Positions 58,186-64,000 of a stretch of DNA of 64,000 nt are shown piece by piece. Position 1 is the first letter of the stretch. Each line of letters starts with the position of its first letter. Origin of the DNA: Cyanobium sp. M30B3 (GTDB taxonomy: Bacteria > Cyanobacteriota > Cyanobacteriia > PCC-6307 > Cyanobiaceae); the NCBI GenBank assembly GCA_018399015.1, contig CP073761.1, forward strand, positions 2,604,001 to 2,668,000, written 5' to 3'. Both the position numbers and the translations under genes were made by a program. The notes below the pieces were generated by a model. That model did no database searches. It had not been told where the DNA came from and was given only the letters and a program-made list of their open reading frames with translations.

Positions 58186-59358
58186 TCAGTAGCGCGGCAC
58201 CTCGGGATCGACGTGCTGGCTCCAGGCGTCGATGCCGCCGCTCACGTTCACGCCCTCGATGCCGTGCCGGCCCAGGGCGATCAGGGCCTTGGCGCTGCGG
58301 CCGCCGAGCTTGCAGTGCACATAGAGCTGCTTGCCAGCGGCCAGCTGGCGCAGATCGTCGATCGCCTCGCCGCTCTCGATCCGGTCGAGCGGCACCAGCA
58401 CCGAGCCGGGGATCACGGCGATATCGGCCTCCTGGGGATTGCGCACATCCAGCAGCAGGATGTCCTCGATCTGGCCATCGATCACGGTCTTGAGCTCGGC
58501 CACGGTGATGCTGGGCACAGCGCCCGCCTCCTCCTGGCCCGGGGCGGTGCCGCCCACGCCGCAGAACTCCTGGTAGTCGATCAGAGAGTCGATCACCGGC
58601 CGCTCAGGGCTGGGCCGCAGCTTGAGCTCGCGGAACTTCATGCCCAGGGCATCAAACAGCAGCAGCCGGCCGCTGAGGGTGGTGCCGATGCCGGTGATGA
58701 TCTTCACGGCCTCGGTGGCCTGAATCACGCCGATGATCCCGGGCAGCACCCCCACCACGCCGCCCTCGGCGCAGGAGGGCACCATGCCCGGCGGCGGCGG
58801 TTCGGGGAACAGGTCGCGGTAGTTGGGGCTCTCGGCATCGAGGTTGAACACCGTGGCCTGGCCCTCGAAGCGGAAGATCGAGCCGTACACGTTGGGCTTG
58901 CCCAGCAGCACGCAGGCGTCGTTCACCAGGTAGCGGGTGGGGAAGTTGTCGGTGCCGTCGCAGACGATGTCATAGGGCTCGATGATCGCCAGGGCGTTCT
59001 CGCTGCTGAGGGCCGTCTCATAGAGATCCACCTGGCAGTGGGGGTTGATCTCCAGGATCCGCGCCTTGGCCGATTCGATCTTCGGCTTGCCCACCCAACT
59101 GGTGCCGTGGATCACCTGGCGCTGCAGGTTGGAGTGGTCCACCACGTCGAAATCGACGATGCCGATGCGGCCCACCCCGGCCGCGGCCAGATAGAGCAGC
59201 AGCGGCGAACCCAGGCCGCCCGTGCCCACGCACAGCACCGAGGCGGCCTTGAGCCGCTTCTGTCCGTCCATGCCCACTTCCGGCAGGATCAGGTGGCGCG
59301 AGAAGCGGGCCACCTCATCGGGGCTGAGCTGAACGCCGCTGATATCGGGAGGAAGCAA
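58186..59358 (-). CDS. moeB: MoeB/ThiF-like adenylyltransferase with rhodanese domain
   Basis: A 390-residue protein. The E1-like domain has SRHLILPEVGMDGQKRLKAA, VLCVGTGGLGSPLLLYLAAA, GRIGIVDFDVVDHSNLQRQV, VCDGTDNFPTRYLVNDACVL and VPSCAEGGVVGVLPGIIGVI. A rhodanese domain from about 280 carries ILLLDVRNPQEADIAVIPGS and the active Cys in LYVHCKLGGRSAKALIALG. It activates and thiolates ubiquitin-like sulfur carriers (MoaD/ThiS type). It starts with TTG 59358, 15 bases after the JAMM gene. Confidence 0.93.
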   Translation of the reverse strand: MLPPDISGVQLSPDEVARFSRHLILPEVGMDGQKRLKAASVLCVGTGGLGSPLLLYLAAAGVGRIGIVDFDVVDHSNLQRQVIHGTSWVGKPKIESAKARILEINPHCQVDLYETALSSENALAIIEPYDIVCDGTDNFPTRYLVNDACVLLGKPNVYGSIFRFEGQATVFNLDAESPNYRDLFPEPPPPGMVPSCAEGGVVGVLPGIIGVIQATEAVKIITGIGTTLSGRLLLFDALGMKFRELKLRPSPERPVIDSLIDYQEFCGVGGTAPGQEEAGAVPSITVAELKTVIDGQIEDILLLDVRNPQEADIAVIPGSVLVPLDRIESGEAIDDLRQLAAGKQLYVHCKLGGRSAKALIALGRHGIEGVNVSGGIDAWSQHVDPEVPRY

Positions 59359-59373
59359 GGCCGGCTGGCGCGA

Positions 59374-59811
59374 TCAATCCACCATTCTCCATGGCAGCGG
59401 CCGGGGATGGCGATCCCCGTCCCCCAGCCACCAGGCCCGCAGGTCCCCCTCCTGCCCCTGAATCACCATCAGGGCCGGAGGCAGGCAGAGGCGGCAATCG
59501 GTGCCGGAGGGCACCGCCGCACTGGTGGGATGGCTGTGGGCCACCCCGAGCACCTGCCAGCCCCGCTGCCGGGCCCAGCGCTGGGCCACCAGCTGCTCGC
59601 GGGGATCGATGGCGAAACGCTCACAGCGCTCCTGCCGCTGGGGCCACACGTTGCGGCAGGGCCACAGCCTCTGGATGTGCCACAGGCTGCTGCCGGCCTC
59701 CCCCAGCAGCAGGGCACACCCCTCCTCGGGATGGGCAGCGGCCAGGAGCCGACCGAGAACGATCAGCACCCCACCATCTGCCGCCAGGCCGGTTGGCGCG
59801 AAGCTGGTCAC
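59374..59811 (-). CDS. JAMM/MPN-family metallopeptidase-like protein
   Basis: A 145-residue protein starting at GTG 59811. The zinc motif HSHPTSAAVPSGTD gives HxH...SxxD, with a Glu in HPEEGCALLLGEA completing the JAMM set. Bacterial JAMM proteins next to MoeB/ThiF and ubiquitin-like carriers remove C-terminal extensions from the carrier or cleave conjugates. It is the first gene of a two-gene operon with moeB. No carrier gene is seen beside it. Confidence 0.85.
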   Translation of the reverse strand: MTSFAPTGLAADGGVLIVLGRLLAAAHPEEGCALLLGEAGSSLWHIQRLWPCRNVWPQRQERCERFAIDPREQLVAQRWARQRGWQVLGVAHSHPTSAAVPSGTDCRLCLPPALMVIQGQEGDLRAWWLGDGDRHPRPLPWRMVD

Positions 59812-59856
59812 ACCGATACCTTATGGAGCATTGTCGCGGCTTTGCTGCCCAGGTTC

Positions 59857-60258
59857 ATGACCGAGACCCCCGTCACCAGCCAGGATCAGGACGCCGTTGA
59901 CCAGACCACCCAGGCGGTCGGTGACACCGCTGCCGAGGGTGACGCCGCCGGCGTGAACTTCACCGAGCGCTACAGCGAGATCCTGGGCAAGGTGAACCAG
60001 ACCCTTGACAAGGTGGACTGGAGCCAGATGGGCCGCATCGGCAAGTCGGTGGGCATTCTGCTGGCCGTGATCATTGCCCAGGTGCTGATCAAGGGGGTAC
60101 TGGACACCATCAATCTGCTGCCGATCGTGCCCGGCCTGCTGGAGCTGCTCGGCCTGGTGGTGGTGGGTCAGTGGAGCTGGAAAAACCTCACCACCAGCGA
60201 AAAGCGCAATGCCGTGGTGGCCAAGCTGCAGCACCTGCGCCAGGAATACCTGGGCTGA
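59857..60258 (+). CDS. CAAD/CURT1-like thylakoid membrane protein
   Basis: A 133-residue protein. After an acidic N-terminus, VDWSQMGRIGKSVGILLAVI IAQV and INLLPIVPGLLELLGLVVVG are two hydrophobic helices of the CAAD fold, followed by QWSWKNLTTSEKRNAVVAKL. Such proteins include CURT1, which bends thylakoid margins, and the CAAD domain of some tRNA synthetases. It is divergent from the JAMM gene (45-base gap). Confidence 0.85.
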   Translation: MTETPVTSQDQDAVDQTTQAVGDTAAEGDAAGVNFTERYSEILGKVNQTLDKVDWSQMGRIGKSVGILLAVIIAQVLIKGVLDTINLLPIVPGLLELLGLVVVGQWSWKNLTTSEKRNAVVAKLQHLRQEYLG

Positions 60259-60350
60259 CCCCCCCATGGGACCCACGCTTGCGGCTGCATCAACCCAGCT
60301 GTGCAGAGCCGTCCAGCCCTGCAAGGCCACACAGCTCTGCCAAGCCGCCC

Positions 60351-61262
60351 TCAACGGGGCGGCGTCATCCGCAGAACAGAGCTGATGCACTGCTGGGCCC
60401 GGCGCCAGTAGCCGCCGCCAAACAGGTTGGCATGGTTCAGCAGGTGATACAGGTTGTAGATGGGCCTGCGCTCCCGGTACCCCTGCGGCAGGGGCCACTG
60501 GGCTTCATAGCCGGCAAAGAACGCGGGGGGAAAGCCCCCGAACAGCTCCGCCATGGCCAGATCCACTTCCCGGTCTGCCCAGTGGCAAGAGGGATCGAAG
60601 AGGGCGCCATCACCGCCGCGCAGCAGGGCGGCATTGCCGCTCCAGAGATCACCGTGCACCAGCACCGGCATCGGGCCATGGCCGTTCAGCCATTCGGGCA
60701 GCAGCGCCAGCAACCGCTCGGCCCCCGTGAGCGCCTGCCCTGCCGCCGCCGCCCAGGCCAGCTGGGGCTCCAGCCGCTCTGAGCGGAAAAACTCCGCCCA
60801 GTCCGGGGTCCAGCCGTTGCGCTGGGGCGCGAGGCCGATGAAGTTGTCGTGGTCCAGGCCATAGCCGCGGCCGCCGTTGCCCCCGGCGCTGGCCCGGTGC
60901 AGGCGGGCCAGGCTCTCGCCCAGCTGCCGCCAGCCGGCGCCGGCCCCACTGCCGTGCGCCAGATCGAGCCAGGAGAGCAGCAGCAGGGCCTGACCCTCCA
61001 GCGTGGTGAGGGCCAGGGGCTGGGGCAGCCGCAAGGGCGGCTCGGCCCAGGCCGCCAGCACCCGCAGGCCCTCCACCTCCGCCTGCAGCAGCGGTAAGCG
61101 CTCGGCGCTGTTGGTCTTGGCGAACAGCTGGCGGCCGCTGGCCAGCCGCAGACACCAGCTGCTGTGGATGCACCCCCCACCCACGGGAGCCACGCCCAGC
61201 AGCGTCTCATCCAGTTCGCTCGCCAGCCAGGCAGCAAGGGCAGGGGTGGAAACGGCAGCCAC
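60351..61262 (-). CDS. fructosamine/ketosamine-3-kinase family protein
   Basis: A protein of about 303 residues. VGGGCIHSSWCLRLASGRQL, FAKTNSAERLPLLQAEVEGL, DNFIGLAPQRNGW, VLVHGDLWSGNAALLRGGDG and ALFDPSCHWADREVDLAMAE define the fructosamine kinase family, which phosphorylates sugar adducts on amines to reverse glycation. GTG 61262 gives the family length. An ATG at 61304 is possible and would overlap the start codon of crtD in a CCATGG palindrome. Confidence 0.9.
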   Translation of the reverse strand: MAAVSTPALAAWLASELDETLLGVAPVGGGCIHSSWCLRLASGRQLFAKTNSAERLPLLQAEVEGLRVLAAWAEPPLRLPQPLALTTLEGQALLLLSWLDLAHGSGAGAGWRQLGESLARLHRASAGGNGGRGYGLDHDNFIGLAPQRNGWTPDWAEFFRSERLEPQLAWAAAAGQALTGAERLLALLPEWLNGHGPMPVLVHGDLWSGNAALLRGGDGALFDPSCHWADREVDLAMAELFGGFPPAFFAGYEAQWPLPQGYRERRPIYNLYHLLNHANLFGGGYWRRAQQCISSVLRMTPPR

Positions 61263-61302
61263 GGGCGGCGCGGTGCGGGGAGCCAGCTGCCAGCATGCCG
61301 CC

Positions 61303-62808
61303 ATGGAGCGCAACCAGCCGGTGGTGGTGGTGGGGGCCGGCATCGCCGGACTCACGGCTGCAGCCCTGCTCGCCAAAGCCGGCCTGGAGGTGCTGCTGCT
61401 GGAGGCCCACCACCAGAGCGGTGGCTGTGCCGGCACCTTCCGCCGCGGGCCTTACACCTTCGACGTGGGGGCCACCCAGGTGGCGGGCCTGGAGCCCGGC
61501 GGCAGCCACGCCCGCCTGTTTGCCCACCTGGGCATCCCCCTGCCGGCCGCCGCCCCCCTCGATCCGGGTTGCGCGGTGGATCTGGGCGATGGCTCGCCAG
61601 CCGTGCGGCTGTGGCGCGACCCCCAGCGCTGGCGCCAGGAGCGACAGCGGCAGTTCCCCGGCAGCGAGCGGTTCTGGCAGCTCTGCAGCTGGCTGCACCA
61701 GGCCAACTGGCGCTTTGCCGCCCGGGATCCGGTGCTGCCGCCCCGCAGCGGCTGGGACCTGGCCCGGCTGCTGGGGGCCCTGGGCCCCGCCAATCTGCTC
61801 AGTGCGCCGCTGGCCGCGGCCACGGTGGCCGATCTGCAGCGCCTCTGCGGCTGCGGCAACGACCAACGGCTGCGGCGCTTCCTCGATCTGCAGCTGCGGC
61901 TCTACTCCCAGGAGCCTGCCGATCGCACCGCCGCTCTCTACGGCGCCACCGTGCTGGCCATGGCCCAGGAACCCCTGGGCCTGTGGCACCTGGAGGGCTC
62001 GATGCAGGTGCTCAGCGCCGCGCTGGAGCAGGGCCTGCGGGCAGCGGGGGGGCAGCTGCGCCTGCGCCATCGGGTGAGCGCGCTGCGCCGCCAGGCCAAT
62101 GGCGGCTGGCTGGTGGAGGGCGAGCGGGACGGCGGCCGCGCCCCGTTCCGCCTGGAGGCCAGCGAGCTGGTGCTGGCCGTGCCGCCCCAGCTGCTGCCGG
62201 AGCTGCTCGGGGAGGCCCTGCCAGCTCCCTACCGCCAGCGTCTGGCTGCACTGCCCGACCCCTCCGGGGCCCTGGTGTTCTACGGGGCCCTGGAGCGCAG
62301 CCACCTGCCGGCCGCCACCCCCGGCCACCTGCAGTTCGCCTGGGACGACCCCGGCTCCCTGTTCGTCTCGGTGAGCCGGGAGGGGGATGGCCGCGCCCCG
62401 GCAGGCCAGGCCACCGTGATCGCCAGCGTGTTCACGGCCGCCCGCCCCTGGTTCAGCGGCGATCGCCAGGGCTACGAGGCCGCCAAGCAGCAGGCCATGG
62501 CGGGAATTCGCCGCGGCCTGGAGCGGGGCCTGGGGCTGGATCCCGGTGCCTGGTTGCACCAGGAACTGGCCACACCGCGGGGCTTTGCCCGCTGGACTGG
62601 CCGCCCCTTCGGCTTTGTGGGCGGGCTGGGCCAGCGGCCCCGGCTGTTCGGCCCCTTCGGCCTGGCCAGCCGCACCCCCATCCCCGGGCTCTGGCTCTGC
62701 GGCGATGCGATCTACCCCGGCGAGGGCACCGCCGGGGTCAGCCTGTCGGCCCTGATGTGCTGCCGCCAGCTGCTGGCGCGGCGGGGGCAGGTGCTGGAGC
62801 TGGCCTGA
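61303..62808 (+). CDS. crtD: C-3',4' carotenoid desaturase-like protein CrtD
   Basis: A 501-residue FAD-dependent enzyme. VVVVGAGIAGLTAAALLAKA binds FAD, GGCAGTFRRGPYTFDVGATQ is typical of CrtD/CrtISO-type proteins, MQVLSAALEQGLRAAGGQLR follows, and LWLCGDAIYPGEGTAGVSLS closes the fold. The absence of CrtISO features and the AGLEPGG segment favour CrtD (myxoxanthophyll pathway). The 3' end overlaps tyrA by 71 bases. Confidence 0.8.
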   Translation: MERNQPVVVVGAGIAGLTAAALLAKAGLEVLLLEAHHQSGGCAGTFRRGPYTFDVGATQVAGLEPGGSHARLFAHLGIPLPAAAPLDPGCAVDLGDGSPAVRLWRDPQRWRQERQRQFPGSERFWQLCSWLHQANWRFAARDPVLPPRSGWDLARLLGALGPANLLSAPLAAATVADLQRLCGCGNDQRLRRFLDLQLRLYSQEPADRTAALYGATVLAMAQEPLGLWHLEGSMQVLSAALEQGLRAAGGQLRLRHRVSALRRQANGGWLVEGERDGGRAPFRLEASELVLAVPPQLLPELLGEALPAPYRQRLAALPDPSGALVFYGALERSHLPAATPGHLQFAWDDPGSLFVSVSREGDGRAPAGQATVIASVFTAARPWFSGDRQGYEAAKQQAMAGIRRGLERGLGLDPGAWLHQELATPRGFARWTGRPFGFVGGLGQRPRLFGPFGLASRTPIPGLWLCGDAIYPGEGTAGVSLSALMCCRQLLARRGQVLELA

Positions 62809-63745
62809 GCTCCCCCGCAGGCGCGAGAAACTGGGGACGGAGCTGCTGGCTCTCCGCCAGCAGGGCCTGCAGGGCACGCCAATCGCCCTGCTCCAGCTGG
62901 CACTCCAGGGCCTCCAGGCTGCGGCGGTAGCCGGCCAGGGCCTGGCGCAGGGCCGCCCGGTTGCAGCGGGCCATCAACGTGCCCAGCTCCGGGTTGCCCC
63001 CACCCACCCGACTGGTGTCGGCAAAGCCACTGGAGGCCAGCTGCCGCACCAGGGCGGGCAGCTGGCCCTCGGGATCGGCGGCCGCCTGCCCGTGGGCGGT
63101 GTGGATCAGGGCGGCACTCACCAGCACCGGCAGGTGGGAGATCAGGGCCACGGCACGGTCGTGCTCAGCGGCGCCGCAGCACAGCCACTGGGCGCCCACG
63201 GCCGCGGCCAGCGCCTCCACCCGCCGCAGGGCGGCGGGGTCGGTGGCGGCCGTAGGGGTGGCCACCCAGGGCCGCCCCTGGAAGAGCTGGGGCACGCCGG
63301 CCTCCACCCCGGCCAGGGCCGTGCCGGCCATCGGATGGCTGGCCACGAAGCGGGGATGCAGGGCCTGCCAGCGCTCCAGCACCGGCAGCTTCACCGAGCC
63401 CACATCGGTGACCACCGCCTGGGCGGGCAGGGCTGCCACCAGGGCCGCATCCGGCTCCAGCAGGCGATCCAGGGGCAGCGCCAGCACCACCAGGCGGCAG
63501 TCGGCCAGCAGCTGGGGATCGGTGGACACCTGCTGGGCCAGTCCCCGGGCCCGGGCCCGCTCGACAGTGGCCTGGCGATGCACCACCCCCCGCACCTCCA
63601 CACCGAGGCGCTGCAGGTCGAGCCCAAGGGAGCCCCCGATCAGCCCCAGGCCCACGATCCCCACCGGACCGCCCAGGCAAGCGGAAGCATCGGAAGAGGG
63701 CGGATCCATTGGCTTGGTGGCGGATCCGGCGGAAGGGGATGTCAT
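62738..63745 (-). CDS. tyrA: prephenate/arogenate dehydrogenase
   Basis: A 335-residue protein. GIVGLGLIGGSLGLDLQRLG is the NAD(P)-binding site, VVTDVGSVKLPVLERWQALH, RFVASHPMAGTALAGVEAGV with the conserved His, EHDRAVALISHLPVLVSAAL and GFADTSRVGGGNPELGTLM follow. It forms tyrosine precursors from arogenate or prephenate. The last 25 residues are a Pro/Ala tail that lies opposite the end of crtD. Confidence 0.94.
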   Translation of the reverse strand: MTSPSAGSATKPMDPPSSDASACLGGPVGIVGLGLIGGSLGLDLQRLGVEVRGVVHRQATVERARARGLAQQVSTDPQLLADCRLVVLALPLDRLLEPDAALVAALPAQAVVTDVGSVKLPVLERWQALHPRFVASHPMAGTALAGVEAGVPQLFQGRPWVATPTAATDPAALRRVEALAAAVGAQWLCCGAAEHDRAVALISHLPVLVSAALIHTAHGQAAADPEGQLPALVRQLASSGFADTSRVGGGNPELGTLMARCNRAALRQALAGYRRSLEALECQLEQGDWRALQALLAESQQLRPQFLAPAGELRPAPAPAPAAPAAGGSTSGPTG

Positions 63746-63804
63746 CGCTGCTGCAGTGCGATCCGGCCAGCTTCCTACGATTCGAGCCCATCGGCTGACA
63801 GCGG

Positions 63805-64000
63805 ATGCTCGAAGCCCGAGCCCACCACCAGCTCAAGGCACTGCTGCGGCAGGAGGGGGGCGAGCGCTGGCCCCACCACCTCAGCCTCAGCCGGCTGGTG
63901 GCCCGCAGCCTGCACCGCGGCGACCAGACCCTGGTGCGGCTGGTGCCCGGCAGTGATCCCAGCTGGCTGATCAGCCTGCTGGTGCCCCTGGCCCTGAGCG
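63805..64000 (+). CDS. helicase-like protein, N-terminal fragment
   Basis: An ORF starting at ATG 63805 and open to the right window edge (65 codons). MLEARAHHQLKALLRQEGGE, WPHHLSLSRLVARSLHRGDQ and LVRLVPG resemble the start of a cyanobacterial DinG/Rad3-like helicase as I remember it. The motor motifs lie outside the window, so the call is tentative. Confidence 0.5.
   Translation, partial: MLEARAHHQLKALLRQEGGERWPHHLSLSRLVARSLHRGDQTLVRLVPGSDPSWLISLLVPLALS

Noticed and set aside
58138-59856. Long plus-strand frame upstream of the CAAD-like protein
   Set aside because: It is antisense to moeB and the JAMM gene with His/Ala-rich shadow sequence. Real similarity starts at ATG 59857.

Overview
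The window is chromosomal DNA of a phycoerythrin-containing picocyanobacterium of the Synechococcus/Cyanobium group. The evidence is a GC-rich background (39 of 60 bases are G or C in one hand-counted line), tightly packed and often overlapping genes, psaD, cyanobacterial pathway genes (ferrochelatase with a chlorophyll-binding-like tail, a PanC-Cmk fusion, crtD, a CAAD/CURT-like protein, cyanobacterial ppc), and a complete phycobilisome rod gene region. Phycocyanin (cpcBA, two copies) and class-I phycoerythrin (cpeBA) are present. No phycoerythrin-II genes (mpeBA) are visible, so the window suggests a PC + PE-I pigment type.

Layout. 1-4.8 kb holds ordinary genes (end of metK, a sugar kinase, comF, tRNA-Phe, small hypotheticals) leading to the phycocyanin lyase gene cpcT. 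5.2-31.8 kb is the phycobilisome region, in this order: decayed cpcC and cpcD; cpcBA copy 1; an AT-rich three-gene operon encoding an unknown protein, a divergent phycobiliprotein-like protein and a pentapeptide-repeat protein; PE rod linkers cpeC, a double-domain cpeE-like gene and a cpeD-like gene; lyase and regulator genes cpeS, cpeT and cpeR; cpeY; a small CpcD-like protein; cpeF; the cpeB-cpeA-cpeZ operon; cpeU, pebA and pebB; hemH; two neighbouring genes each broken by one in-frame TAG; the membrane-anchored rod linker cpcL; heme oxygenase; cpcBA copy 2; cpcEF; and a low-molecular-weight phosphatase. 31.8-64 kb is GC-rich core genome: panC-cmk, rlpA, purM, lpxB-like, RNase D, hemF, mrp, rodA, a histidine-kinase-like gene, psaD, trpE, gshA, ppc, tRNAs, recF, speD, larE, a double CobO-like protein, moeB plus a JAMM protein, crtD, tyrA and the start of a helicase-like gene.

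How the genes fit together. Heme oxygenase, PebA and PebB turn heme into phycoerythrobilin. The E/Z, S/U and T lyases attach bilins to CpcA, CpcB, CpeA and CpeB. The linkers stack the hexamers into rods. CpcL would give a second, membrane-anchored rod type that is known elsewhere to feed photosystem I. The two cpcBA copies are direct repeats flanking the PE cassette, and much of the cassette is AT-richer than the flanks, consistent with a transferable or recombining pigment island.

The strongest candidate for something undescribed is the 7989-9861 operon with the divergent phycobiliprotein-like gene. Other points of note are the pseudogene cluster, the amber-interrupted gene pair, the mosaic cpcB copy 1 and the odd 5' end of cpcB copy 2.
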